From Aulostomus chinensis (Eukaryota > Chordata > Actinopteri > Syngnathiformes > Aulostomidae), in the NCBI GenBank assembly GCA_037954235.1, contig JBBMOA010000014.1, positions 20,381,273-20,445,272 of the forward strand: a stretch of DNA of 64,000 nucleotides, read 5' to 3'. Below, piece by piece: positions 53,112 to 64,000 of this stretch. Below the pieces are notes generated by a model that did no database searches, had not been told where the DNA came from, and saw only the letters and a program-made list of their open reading frames with translations. Made by a program: the position numbers and the translations under genes. Each line of letters begins with the position of its first letter. The first letter of the stretch is position 1.

Positions 53112-56100
53112 ATGCAGGTAATGTAACTTTATAGTAAATACTTGTAAAAGACCGCGTGTTGTATGTAAATTGTCAAGAGCTGCGAGTGATGGTCGTGATG
53201 TTCTACGGTTCTTCGTGTTCTCTGTAGTAACACGAAGCTAATGCTAGTTAGCGGTTAGCTCGCAGAACCGTGAAAGCAGCGTTCAGCGGTGCGTGCGTGC
53301 AGTAGCGGGATCAATGGGAACTGCCAGCTTGATCAGTGTCATTATTACTGCTGGATATTGAGTTGTCTTTTCTGCACGCCAGCAACGAGAGGAGAAGCAG
53401 CTGGAGGCGGCGGTGGAGTCGCTCATCTCCCGGGTGGCGCACGTCAAAAACGCGCTTCACAGTTTCATCTACAAGCTGGAAAACGAGTACGAGCGGCTGA
53501 CGTGGTGAGCAGGAGCTTCCCTCCCCGTAGGGCCTGGCACCCGAGGGATCGTGGATCTGGTAGCTCCGATCCTGCTCGGGCCGGACATCGGTAACAGCAC
53601 GGTGGCGTTCAGATGTCGGTGCCGAGCTCCCGGCGGTTCGCCACTCGGCCACTGCATCCACATTACGGATGGTTCGTTTGGTGAAGCCCCGGCAGTCATT
53701 CCCACAACAGTAGCACAATATCCTTGCCAAGCCTGGTCGGTAATAGATTTTGTGCAGTACAAGTACAACCATAAATCTCAGATATCACAACTGTTTTACT
53801 GCATGGAAACAGGATTTAAGGAGGACGAAGAACCAGATACTACAACTGTGACTCGTTCAACCTGCTGACTCCTGGTTTCCAGCTGACTGAACGTTCTTCC
53901 GACTTTCAGATGAATCTGATAATATTTATCTTGTTGACTCAAATGTGGGTGTTTTTGGTGTCTGACTGGAGAAGGAATGATGTGTCCGTTGAAGCTTTTA
54001 CTGTTTAAAAGTTTACTGGCTGAAATTACTGACAGATTTTACTGGTTATGAAGAAAGTGTCAGTCCAACCTCCCGGCTCTGCCTCGCACTGTCTGTGTGA
54101 TGGACGATTCAACAACTCATTGTGATGCTGACAAGTTAAATCAAAACTTTGTTCCTGATGTAATGTCACGGTCACCGTTCTGACTCTGGTCGCACACACG
54201 CAGCTTCATCAAACCTGGGTCTGTTTCAGGCCTCTGGGCTATTACACCTCATTTTAAGCAGACCTGGGACCTGCTGCATTAGAGCCAAACCTTGTAATCA
54301 TGGACCCAGGACCATGTTGGGTCCCAGATTGGATCTTGGGTCTTTCCATTCAAGAGAACCCAACAGGACCTCTACGAGGAACCACACAACATGATTGTTT
54401 TGTTTATATTCGACAAAATAAATAAAAGTAAGGACTTAAAGTATCAGAACCCAGAGCTGGACGCTGCCAGTGCCAGAGTTTCTAGAGATGGGAACCAGGG
54501 CTCTGCTGCCTCTGCCAAGGTTCCTGGACTAGAAAGAGTTCTTATGGACACAAGCACAGAGGTCTCCTAGGACCAGACGGCCACTACCAAACACCAGGCT
54601 TAAGTTCCTGTTCACATTTCTGCCTTTCACATTAATTTTGACGTTTTCCTACCTGGGACCTGTGCAGTTCTTCAGTGACCATATTTAGACTCTGGTCAAG
54701 ATGAAGCGAAGAGGAACTAATGTGTGTGTGTGTTCATTCATTCTCCCCAGGCCTTCTGTTCTGGACAACTTTGCTCTCCTGTCTGGTCAGTTGAACACCA
54801 TCAACAAACTACTAAAGAACGAGAAGACGCCATCATTCCGGAACCAGGTCATAATCCCCTTGCTCTTGTGTCCAGACCGGGATGAAGAATTAGCTGTAGG
54901 TACCTCTCTCTCCCCCACACTCCCTCTTTGTCCCCATCCCCACCCCCCAGCGGGTTCTAGGTCTCTGGACTCTGTCCCTGAAGCAGCTGTTTCTTTGTTC
55001 CCAAACAGAAACTGACAGAGCAGCGTGTTCCCGTGTTCAGCCATGAGATTGTGCCCGACTACCTCAGGACTAAACCGGACCCCGAGGTGGAAGAGCAGGA
55101 GAAACAGCTGAGTGCCGAGGCAGCGCGGATCGGCCCAGAGGTGGCCCAGGTACGCCAACCTTGTGCGGGCTGATTGCCTCCTTGCGGTTGCCTTCAGTCT
55201 CCAACAGTCATTGTCGTGTTCTTCACAGAAACAGATCCAGACGTTGAATAAGTTGTGTTCCAACCTTCTGGAGAAGCTCAACAACCCTCGCGATGACCGC
55301 GAGGCAGAAACTGCAGGTATGTGTTGGAGGAGGAGCAGGCCAGAGCCCCGGTGCTCTGGTGCATGACACTGCACCTGAATCAGGAGAAGGTCTGTGGGAG
55401 GGCAGACAGTTTCAGGGTTAGCTGTTCTGCTCTCAATGCCCCCCCCCAGGAATACGACAGAATAAACCATCCTTCAACCCCGCGGACACCAACGCACTAG
55501 TTGGAGCAGTTGCATTTGGAAAGGGCCTTTCCAAATGCAGACCCCCTGGGCCAGTGGCCTCTGGACACCCAGGACAAGGGCCCATGATGAGTGGGGGTCC
55601 AACCTTACAGCAGGTCACCATCGGTGGGGGCTCAGGCCAGCAGGGAGGAATGGGGGGTCCGGTGGCCCCTCAGCAGCCAGGACAGCCAGGTAGGAGACCA
55701 GGAGAGCCAGATTAGTACACTAGTGCCCTACTGTGTGTGTTGGTGGTGGTGTTGGGGACCCTGAACCCTGACTATCAAATACTACAACACAGGTTGCATG
55801 GAAAGTTAGAGTTTTAATAGTATTTTGATTTTGAAAATGAAAACACTAAATATTCATAGGATTCATAATCAGTCCAGGATAAACCAGGACTGAAAACTAC
55901 TTCTGTGAAAGTACTAATGACAACAAATAGTTCAGATACACCTACAGAAGCACAGTCGGGTGGAGTTCCTCCAACAGGAGCTTTTGTAACAATAATTTGA
56001 ATTCAAGGGATACATCCCAGTAATTCTTCTGCACGTTTTAGACCAAAGCACAGCGAATGGGACGCAGCAGTGTTGTGAGCTACCGATGGACAGGTGTGTG

Positions 56101-57006
56101 TGATTGGGTCAATTAATTAATTTGTAATTGTGAGTCCCTAGAACGACCCCTGGTAACAGCCATTTACCACCATTGACCTCCTTCTATGTCCTTTTGTCCC
56201 TGTTGAGTCCTTAACAGGACATTCAACTCACCCACTGGGTGGCTAGGGTTAGGGTCAGGTGGACACTCACATTCTGCATTAGGGTCAGGTGGACACTCAC
56301 ATTCTGCGTTAGGGTCAGGTGGACACTCACATTCTGCGTTAGGGTCAGGTGGACACTCACATTCTGCGTTAGGGTCAGGTGGACACTCACATTCTGCGTT
56401 AGGGTCAGGTGGACACTCACATTCTGCGTTAGGGTCAGGTGGACACTCACATTCTGCGTTAGGGTCAGGTGGACACTCACATTCTGCGTTAGGGTCAGGT
56501 GGACACTCACATTCTGCGTTAGACCTGAAACTGGTTCTATCATGTTGGTACATCTGAGGTGTTTTCTTGCACGTACCGTAGAACTGTTCTGTGGAGGTGG
56601 ACGCGTCCTCAAGCGAGGTGGTATGTCTCGTTGCCTCTTACACAGAAGCATGAATGTGAAGGAGGAGACGAAGCCGCTGATACAATCAGCTCTGATGTAG
56701 CAAATTACTGGCACGTTGTGTCTTGGTGGCAACATGTCTGACAGTAGCTGATGCTTCCTGTCAGGCTCCTCTTCTTTTACTCTGCTACACCCACAGCAGT
56801 GCTCAATGTTGCCTCTACCGCCATCTTCTGATGTGGTTTATTTGCTACAATCCAGTTGGTAGAAATTGTGAAGTTCTTGCTGTTATTCTGTCTCTGTGAA
56901 CATCTTTGAATGTTACATCTATGTTTGTTCCTCAGGAAAAATGCCCAGCAGCATCAAGACCAACATCAAGTCTGCATCTGGTTCAATGCATCCATACAAT
57001 CGCTGA
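53112..57006 (+). CDS. med8: Mediator complex subunit 8
   Basis: A head-module subunit of Mediator, linking transcription factors to RNA polymerase II. Coding exons 53112-53117, 53383-53504, 54751-54895, 55009-55149, 55229-55316, 55450-55689 and 56936-57006 (6, 122, 145, 141, 88, 240 and 71 bases) sum to 813 bases, 270 aa plus stop; the human protein is of similar length. The first exon codes only Met-Gln before a GTAATG donor; splicing to CAACGAGAGGAG gives the family start MQQREEKQLE. Conserved blocks: SFIYKLENEYERLTWPSVLD, NFALLSGQLNTINK, RVPVFSHEIVPDYLRTKPDP, EEQEKQLSAEAARIG, KQIQTLNKLCSNLLEKL, FNPADTNALVGAVAFGKGLS, then a Gly/Pro/Gln-rich linker and the final KMPSSIKTNIKSASGSMHPY. Intron 6 (55690-56935) contains a 30-bp minisatellite. 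Exon 6 contains a 29-bp palindrome. The last exon's GSM insertion relative to human is small. Confidence 0.97.
56251..56520. repeat. 30-bp minisatellite, nine head-to-tail copies, in med8 intron 6
   Basis: The unit starts AGGGTCAGGTGGACACTCAC and ends ATTCTGCGTT. Copies two to nine appear identical; copy one differs by one base (GCATT). Because the unit length is divisible by three and lacks stops, several frames on both strands stay open across it; these are not genes. Each unit junction contains GTTAGGGTCAGG, and the left edge has CTAGGGTTAGGG. Confidence 0.97.
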
Positions 57007-57032
57007 GTGCAAGATAGACAGCGCGCTTGCGC

Positions 57033-57053
57033 ACACACACACACACACACACA
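57033..57053. repeat. (CA)n microsatellite in med8 3' region
   Basis: About ten CA units, 27 bases after the med8 stop codon. Confidence 0.9.
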
Positions 57054-59264
57054 CGCATTCCTGTGTTCTGAACAATTTACACTTATAAATTACTTTCACT
57101 GCTAAAATACTTTTATTTTTAACAGTTGACAAGATTTTCTTTATTTTCTCTTTGAGCCACTAGATGGCAGTATGTCAACATCTATAAAATTGTGGACAGT
57201 TGAAGTATTTTTTTCAGTAAATAGTGTTTGAGGACGTGCTTGTTTCTCTCATAATTTGAATGCATTTAAACCATCCTCATCTTTTCTTCTGTAGCTGCAC
57301 ATTTTCAAAGTCATTTTTAACTAAATTTTAAATGTGAGAACATCTAAGAGCAGCTCCAGTTTCCCCCCAGTATTGACACACGCTGCACTGGACTACCAGA
57401 GTATTTGAGGCAGTGTAACCATTAAAAGAGCATCCTGCATATCGGACATGTCTGTCTGTCCTCCTGCTTCTCTCTGACGGTGGTGCTATAGGTGAGAATA
57501 ATGAGGGGGGACGTGGTCCTGTGTGGCCTGATAATGTCAAAGGGTTTAAGGGGGGAGATGAGGAAGTATCTGTGCTGACGTGCGAGGGGGGCCTCGCACG
57601 GCGCCGGCCCTGTCTGTCCACTCCAATCCCGTCCTACTACCCAGCCCGGTGACTGCACTGCTGTCACAGCACGGAGGCCCATGGCTGACCTACATTCAAC
57701 CTCCGTCCCATCGCCAGGCGCTCTGCTGAGACAGCTGGAAGCTGCACAAGGTCACTCTGGCAGATCAAGTCCGAATTATAAAACAAGCGAAGCAGATATT
57801 TATGTGCACTTTGGATTTCGCTTGTTGGATTTAAGGGTTTTCACAGACTGGAATGAATCTCGCAAAGATTAAAGTGTGTCAGAAGACACAGTCGAACCGT
57901 AAAAGGGCCAAAACACACAAAAACTGTCACAAGCTTTTGCAGGGTGCCGTGTCTCCCTGATTTTCCGACAGAAAATGTGTCACTTGTCAAAACAAGGTTC
58001 AAGCTGTGGATCAGCAACTTCACAGGGTCAAAGGTGAATATTGAACGGTACAGTAGTTGTTAGGTGTAACGAGAATGTAGAACTCAAATCATTGATTATC
58101 TGATGAGCCCTGAACTGGTGCCTGAGAGCTGAAGGAATTTGGGCCATAAAAACATCCAGTAACAGGTGGACAACAAGCTAACGTCAAGCTGACGTGACTC
58201 ATTGTTGCAGCGCTGCTGATCTCTCACCGGACCAGTGTGCATTCTGGTTAGGGTTGATGAAAAACCAATGGAATTATGAGTTAGTGTGCACTTGTGAAAC
58301 TACTAGTGGACTAGTTAGGGTTAGTAGTGACCCCAGTCTCCCCTACCACACATGAGGATTCAGCTGGGCTTCACTGCCCCCCCCCTTAATTTGACTATTA
58401 ATTAGAATTAATAAGTCTGAGTGGGGTGTGTGTGTGTGTGAGAGAGAGAGATGAACAGCAAGAGAAGGAGAGTGTAGGTCACACTGGAGGATCATGAGAG
58501 AACTCAATATGACAGCTGTCCTAAATGAAAGGGGGGGGGGGGTCCAACATAGGGCACACAATGGGACCTGATATGAATCCATCACGACAACATGATCGTA
58601 ACACACAAAACATGTCAGAAGAACTTCATGTCCAGAAAACACTTAAAAACAGCAACAGAAAACAAACAAATGAGCTCACAGTTGCAGGAGAATCAACAAG
58701 AGCAAGTCGACTTCTAGAGGCGGGTGTGATAATTGTCAGAACAGCACAAACGTCCTTGACCGTCAGCGCCGTTTGTGTTTGTGTCATTTCTGATTCATGT
58801 TTGGAGGAGATAACTTGCTCATTGCTTTAATAAGAGCATCTGCTGGCACCCTTTTAAAGGTTTTCTCGCTCTAATTGAAGAACACGATAAGGTTCATATC
58901 TTGCTCATTATGGAAGCTTTAGGCAAATATAAAGAAACACTTCATAGTCTTAAACTCCCACACCCAAAACGCTCCAATATAAACTGGAGTCTAATTCAAA
59001 TGCTCCACGCTTGAGAGAACTTGAAAGGCTTCGATGACGCACGCTCATCTGTGAAATCTCCAAATGTCTTCTTTATGAAAGTTTGGATCAGAGGAATTCA
59101 TTACAGATCTGTGGGTGGCATAAGCAGGACGGGACTGAGGCTTTCCAGTTGCTGCCAAACTGAACGCTTTCCAAATGTGGATCTCCACCAGTGACTGGAA
59201 CCCACCCACAGTCGCTGATTACCTGCAGAAGCGAAGCCTGTCTAGGATGTCCTCAGACCCCCTC
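57054..59264. other. med8 3' flank and intergenic DNA
   Basis: Presumably includes the med8 3' UTR; no canonical AATAAA was seen close to the stop. A G/C-rich patch lies near 57500-57720 with no recognisable exon. C-runs and G-runs occur at 58377-58386 and 58531-58542. No other gene could be supported. Confidence 0.45.
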
Positions 59265-59470
59265 CAGCAGCATGGCTCGGGGTGGAGTGGCCGTCTAGCA
59301 ACCGAAGGGTCGTTGGTTCGATCCTCAACCTCAGTGACCATGTCCAAGTGTCCTTGAGCAAGATACTGAACCCATAATTGCTCCTGATGAGTAGGTTGGT
59401 GCCTTGCATGGCAGCCTCCACCATCAGTGTGTGAGTGTGTGTGAATGAGATGACGCTGTAAAGAGCTTTG
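59265..59470 (+). mobile_element. tRNA-derived SINE (family 2)
   Basis: Head ATGGCTCGGGGTGGAGTGG, B-box TTGGTTCGATCCTC, body CCATGTCCAAGTGTCCTTGA, then a tail with GATGACGCTGTAAAGAGC. The same tail occurs at 14745-14880 in the opposite orientation. Confidence 0.8.
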
Positions 59471-59620
59471 AACCTCCCTCCTAGTAGAGCAGGACTAGAA
59501 CCTCCCTCCTAGTAGAGCAGGGGTAGAACGTCCCTCCTAGTAGAGCAGGACTAGAACCTCCCTCCCAGTAGAGCAGGACTAGAACCTCCCTCTTAGTAGA
59601 GCAGGGGTAGAACCTCCCTA
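59471..59620. repeat. 28-bp minisatellite, about 5.3 copies
   Basis: Unit AACCTCCCTCCTAGTAGAGC plus AGGACTAG or AGGGGTAG. Copies alternate between these two endings, with a few single-base changes. The array starts exactly at the SINE end. Confidence 0.95.
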
Positions 59621-60900
59621 TTGAGATGAAAACCTTCCTTTACCAGCAGGAAGGTGGAGCAGATCCAGGATCAGTGGGGACGGACGTCTGATTTGACCTG
59701 CTGGAGGGAGAGAAAGAGCAGAGGACAGGGACAGAGACGAAGATGGAGAAGAGAAAAAAGAGTGGGACAGAGAGAGGGAAAGGAGGAAGAGAGAATGACA
59801 GACAGACGGTTACGAATGAGCGAAAGATAAGCAGAGAGAAGGATAGAGGAACGGAGGACAGGAGAATAACGACGCACACCATCAATGATAGAGGAGTGGC
59901 TGCCAATCAACATCCACCAGCGACTGAAGCAGGAGACACAGTCAACAACCAGTGTGTGGTCTCCACCTCCACTCTGTCTCTGACATCCCAACTTGTCACA
60001 AAAATACTGAAATATCTTCGTAGAAATACCGCGAGGTCAACGACTGTATGGAACCTTCAATGTTGGACAAGTCAACATGCACCCCTTTTAAGGGAAAGCT
60101 TGTTGAACTGCAGAATGGAAGACAGTAAAGAAGTATTGGGGTTTTATGGGGGATCTTTTTGTGTACTACCTCATATTGGACCTCTGAGGGGAGGTGTCTG
60201 TCTTCCACCATGATGCAGCCTGTTAGTGAAGGAAGCGGCAGCTCAGAGGAACACGCACTGATTTGCTCTCTGAATGGGATGTGCACTTTTTCACAATGTC
60301 ACGACGAAATCAGCCTCACAACGCATCTGGCATGAATAAACCATGCACGTCCAGCTCTTCTTCAGCGGAGGCTAAGACGGAAACGAGGAGGCTCCTCCAT
60401 GTAATTACACTTGATCATGTTTGTGTGTCACTCCCACAGTCGGTGTCACGCTCTCACATTCAGACGCTCCTGGGAACCTCATCCTAATCCACAAGTAAAT
60501 TTTTTTGAATGGATGAATTGGAGGAGCAAAAATCAGACATCCTGTCTGGTTTATCTGGGGGAGAGAGATAAGTGTGGATTCCTGCTCTTCCAGGGTTCCG
60601 CTCATTAACCATGCCTCGGAGGGAGCGCTGGGTGTGGGCACGGGGGGGCTGGCATCTGTCTGCCGGGAGTTCGCAGCTTTCACTCACTCGGAGAACTGTG
60701 AAAACGTCCCCTTCACACCCTCGGCAGGTCCGGCGCCATGTCGGCGGCGCCGCCTGGGCGGTGAGGCAGAGGTGTCGAGGCTGCGACGTGTTAACTCGTG
60801 TCCTGCAGAGACTCTCGACCCCGGCAGAGGAGCTGAGAATTTGCTGCATGTTTGAAGGACAGCAAATGAAAAAAAATAAAAAAAATAAAGCTGCAATTTA
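59621..60900. other. Intergenic, no gene recognised
   Basis: Purine-rich at 59700-59880 (GAGA-like). A GC-rich patch near 60570-60840 gives overlapping open frames on both strands with no recognisable domain. Confidence 0.5.
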
Positions 60901-60914
60901 TGCAACAAAAACTA

Positions 60915-60920
60915 TTTATT
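60915..60920 (-). promoter_or_regulatory. pbx1: Candidate polyadenylation signal of pbx1
   Basis: AATAAA on the minus strand 2.35 kb past the PBX stop codon. It was chosen because PBX1 mRNAs have long 3' UTRs and AT-rich, gene-free DNA fills the interval. Tentative. Confidence 0.25.
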
Positions 60921-63264
60921 TGGGATACCATTGCCAGTACAAATGAAGAGACCATAAAACCTACACCTTCCAGCTATTTTTTTTCCACAGAAAACAGGTT
61001 TGGAGTTGGAATTAAAAAGACAACAGTTTTCCGTTTGAAGCTTTTTACATATGCAGAGACCTCAAAAGTTCAAACCTGTCCAGAAAAAGGCTCCTGATTT
61101 CACTCTGAAATCCTCATATAAAAAGAGAACATTCAAAACACTGCAGTACGTTATTCTGTCCAGGAACAAAAGACATGCAACAAAGAAAATCTTCCATCCC
61201 ATCTTTTACAAATTGTTCATTTTCTTTTCGTCACTTTGTCTTTTATATTCAAACCCTAAAAGCATCATCCCATGAAGCCTCAATAATATCTGACAGGTGA
61301 TGTGATTTGTTTGGGTGTGGCTGCTGTCGGCGGGCCAGTCCACGTCACACTGAGCAGGTCAGCGCGACACCCCGGTTGACTCATACATGTGGGACACATG
61401 TACAAACATACATGTAAACACACTGTGGAGAAGCACCAGGCTGCAGACGGATACTCCATCATTGCTCCTTCGCCTCCCACACGGACAGTCGTCATCTGGG
61501 GGGCGGGGCTAGCGGCGGTGGTCATCGTACAAAAAACTGGGATTTCCCAGCCGAAGATGCAAACAGAGAGTAAAGGTGCACATCTAGACACTGTAAGTGG
61601 AGCATTCTGGGGCTAAATCACACCGAACGATCGCAGGAAACCCACGTTCTGTACCAAACGAAAAACATCAAGTGAAAAATGAGTTTTTCATCAAATGGCG
61701 TCATAAAAAATATCTTCAAAAATCATCTGGATTTGGTGCCATCAGGGTATTTGTTTCCACTGTCATTTTATTGAAACTATTGTATTTCCGCTGTATTTTT
61801 GGCTTGTACTGAACACTTGGAGATGTTCGGTACTCCTGAAATATGAAAAGAGTTGTAAAGCTGATCCCAATGTGGAGGATAAAAATTCTGCTTTTTGGTA
61901 TCAAAGTCTGTAAATCCTGATAACTCATGTGTCCTAATATACTGTACATACAAGAAAGGACATTAATCTACTTTCGACTGTATGATTGCTTGTAGTTGAT
62001 GGCGATGACCTCAACACCTATGGATTCATATCCAGCCTCAATCCTGAAAATGGCACATTTGGAGATGCAGAATGTTCGCATCTTAGCAGTAAAATGAGGC
62101 AAAATTATCTGGTAAATAATTGATCAAACTTAAATTGATTCTGTGCTCAGGTTTGTGACTTTGTCACGATTGTGGAACAAACACGAATCCATACATGAAG
62201 TTAAATGAAAGATCTGACATGCAAGTGTATAAAATCCCAACAACATGAAAGCAGGTGGTGGCCAGAAGTATCGGCTCCACACGGACGGCGCCTGTTCGTG
62301 TGCCCCACGTACACAGCAGTTACACCTGGGAACTTCCTCGCCTCGTACGCTCTTGTGCTTTATTAATTGCTGTCAATGATTTTGTGTCTCAGTTCAGATT
62401 TTTTGCTCTCTGAGAACGTTGTGACTAACGTTACCTGGAGCAGGACGAAAACATCTGGATTCTTTGCTTTGTGTGTCACAGTCAGTTGTCAGCTGCAGAT
62501 GGTGGATTTTCTGCATTGTTATACTGCATATGACACACCACAAAAACTGTATAAGATGCATGACAGGACGCTGTTGTACAAGGTGTGAATGCTAACTATA
62601 TATGTTAAATATTTGTATATCAACTGAAAGCTAACAGGACTCACGTAGAAGAATACTGCTCCCAAAGTGTGTATTTTACCTTTCAAGTACTGACTCATAG
62701 ATGTCTCAAGGTCCCTTCTTCATCACTCTGACTCCAGAATGTAGAAAGAGCGAGCCACAGATATTTAGCTTGAAGCTAACAGAGACTGATGGCCTTTTGT
62801 GAGAAACAATTCACACTGATGAGTACCTGAAAGCCAAAGAAACACTTGGTGTGTTTTTGCTTGGACAGAAACTCACCAAGTGCAGTGTGGAAAAATGTGA
62901 GGAAGTGACATAAAAATGTATGAAAAAGAAGTTTGGCACTACAGGTAAACAAAAACAAAGAAGCCTAATGACTGTACATGACAGGTTATGAGAACTGCAA
63001 TACTGATACAAATACGCAAATGTTTGCTGTGATTTCCAATCGAGGTAGTGTGATGTGGCGATATGTGGCTGAGTGTGTGTGTGTGCCCACGCTAGAATAT
63101 ACCAAGATCCCCCCGGGTGGAGTGGTCCAGAGTGAGATAGTCCATAATGGTGATGATGTCATCGCAGACACCTCCTGCCATGTGTGACTGTATTGTACAC
63201 GATGTCACAACCAGTCCCAGGAGAGAACGTTCCAACGAGGACGGCGAGATGTAGGAGCGGGGGA
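60921..63264 (-). other. pbx1: Presumed 3' UTR of pbx1
   Basis: No other gene is recognisable in this stretch, which follows the PBX stop codon on the minus strand. 62655-62790 shows weak similarity to a piece of tmco1 intron 6 (41995-42150). The frames at 61280-61591 and 63499-63822 have no domains. Confidence 0.35.
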
Positions 63265-63357
63265 TCAGTTGGAGGTGTCAGATTGAACGCTTCCGGGTCC
63301 TTCTGTAGGGGAAGTCACTGATGAGGGGGTTGGAGCATCCTGCCAGCCACCGTTAGC
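63265..63357 (-). CDS. pbx1: PBX homeobox protein, terminal coding exon
   Basis: After the acceptor TTCCTCTCAG the minus strand encodes ANGGWQDAPTPSSVTSPTEG, then PGSVQSDTSN and a TGA stop: 30 residues. This is the highly conserved C-terminus of PBX TALE-class homeodomain proteins (mammalian PBX1 and PBX3 differ by about two residues here). PBX proteins are nuclear cofactors of HOX and MEIS factors. The homeodomain and other exons lie beyond the right edge of the window. The terminal peptide does not separate PBX1 from PBX3; pbx1 is chosen because human PBX1 lies near ALDH9A1 and TMCO1 on chromosome 1q23-24. A G-run (63371-63383) lies just inside the preceding intron. Confidence 0.88.
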   Translation of the reverse strand, partial: ANGGWQDAPTPSSVTSPTEGPGSVQSDTSN

Positions 63358-63839
63358 CTGAGAGGAATATGGGGGGGGGGGGGGAGAGTGTTAGTAATTT
63401 TTGGTCAGTAACGCTAGCAGCAGCTAGCATGTCCGGGGGGTGGCTCAGGAGTCCACCAACACCCTGAGGCCAGATTAGGACGGTTTCACATTCATAATTC
63501 ACCACTGGACTGACACACTAACATAAGCATGTCTGTCTGCATGGACAGCAGATCTCATCTTCCTCATCTTCCTCATCTTCAGAACAGAGGAAAGGTCCAG
63601 TTTGGCTTTGAAACACAAACTGACATTTTCCACAACAGGGAGAATGCAAACGTATCCCAAGAGCAGGATGGAGAGGATGGAGAGAATTAGCATGCAGGGG
63701 CATTTAGGAATGACCGTCACTTTCAAGCCCTGAGAACTCCTGAGATGTTCCCCGCTGCTTGAGGTGGGGGTCCACCTGGGGGGTCCCTGCTCTACATACT
63801 GTGAGCGTCGTTTGCAGCACATGGATCAGCCACAGGGGC

Positions 63840-64000
63840 AATACTGTTTTAACAGTATTGTGGTTACAGCACTGTGATAACAGTGTTGTGGTGGCAATAT
63901 TTTGGTAATAGTATTGTAGTAACAGTATAGTGGTATCGTAGTAATATAGTAGCGATAGTAATAGTATTGTGGTATCGTAGTAATATAGTAGCGATAGTAA
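63840..64000. repeat. Tandem repeat array running off the right edge
   Basis: ACAGTATTGTGGT-like units are followed by two copies, 41 bases apart, of GGTATCGTAGTAATATAG plus TAGCGATAGTAA (63932-63961, 63971-64000). The array is incomplete at the window end. Confidence 0.85.

Noticed and set aside
53311..53868. Overlapping open frames on both strands after med8 exon 2
   Set aside because: The region is med8 intron 2 and shows no domain or splice-consistent exon.
56251..56520. Regular repeat that might suggest a CRISPR array
   Set aside because: Units are head-to-tail with no spacers, in a vertebrate intron.
56164..56735. Long open frames of repeating decapeptides on both strands
   Set aside because: They are by-products of a stop-free 30-bp minisatellite inside med8 intron 6.
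59265..59350. Possible tRNA gene with GGTTCGATCC
   Set aside because: Same reason: it is the tRNA-like head of a SINE with other copies in the window.
61280..61591. 103-aa minus-strand open frame
   Set aside because: Lies in the presumed pbx1 3' UTR with no recognisable domain; no acceptor in frame.

Overview
This 64 kb window is vertebrate nuclear DNA, almost certainly from a ray-finned (teleost) fish. The genes are intron-rich with compact introns. The repeats are the usual fish set: Tc1-like DNA transposons, a Rex3-type RTE LINE, CR1/L2- and Tx1-type LINE remnants, several tRNA-derived SINE families, hAT MITEs, and long (TG)n, (TA)n and (GATA)n arrays. No prokaryotic, viral or organellar segment was seen.

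Six protein-coding genes can be supported. In order: a ten-finger C2H2 zinc finger gene, probably znf648 (minus, 5804-7267); glutamine synthetase glul (minus, six coding exons, 373 aa); tmco1 (plus, seven exons, 188 aa); aldh9a1 (plus, eleven exons, 505 aa); med8 (plus, seven exons, 270 aa); and the terminal coding exon of a PBX homeobox gene, probably pbx1 (minus), with a presumed long 3' UTR. The exon chains of glul, tmco1, aldh9a1 and med8 were rebuilt by hand from GT/AG junctions; each closes in frame at the length expected for its family. From memory of the human map, znf648-glul (1q25) and pbx1-aldh9a1-tmco1 (1q23-24) are conserved neighbourhoods, here compacted into one segment with med8 (human 1p34) between aldh9a1 and pbx1.

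Layout. 0.4-2.1 kb: Tc1 element. 5.8-7.3 kb: zinc finger gene. 8.1-9.7 kb: second Tc1 element with a SINE inside it. 9.7-26.7 kb: gene-poor, holding two hAT hairpin MITEs with clean 8-bp target duplications, a broken SANT/Myb-domain gene, SINEs and a LINE fragment. 26.7-29.5 kb: glul with a clear TATA/CCAAT/E-box promoter. 30.2-37.9 kb: a retroelement cluster (SINEs, L2-type LINE pieces in opposite orientations around a Rex3 copy, and a roughly 290-bp TA tract). 38.4-42.7 kb: tmco1. 43.7-46.1 kb: Tx1 and Rex3 debris. 46.4-51.5 kb: aldh9a1. 53.1-57.0 kb: med8, with a homogeneous 30-bp minisatellite in its last intron. 57-60.9 kb: intergenic. 60.9-63.4 kb: pbx1 3' end.

The genes do not form a pathway. 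They are unrelated housekeeping or regulatory genes: nitrogen metabolism, ER membrane, carnitine/aldehyde metabolism, Mediator, and transcription factors. I found no convincing undescribed biological system. The most notable signals are structural: a perfect 31-bp inverted repeat, a (TG)36 tract abutting a splice acceptor of aldh9a1, the med8 minisatellite, modular SINEs with swapped heads and tails, and a 29-bp palindrome inside a med8 coding exon.
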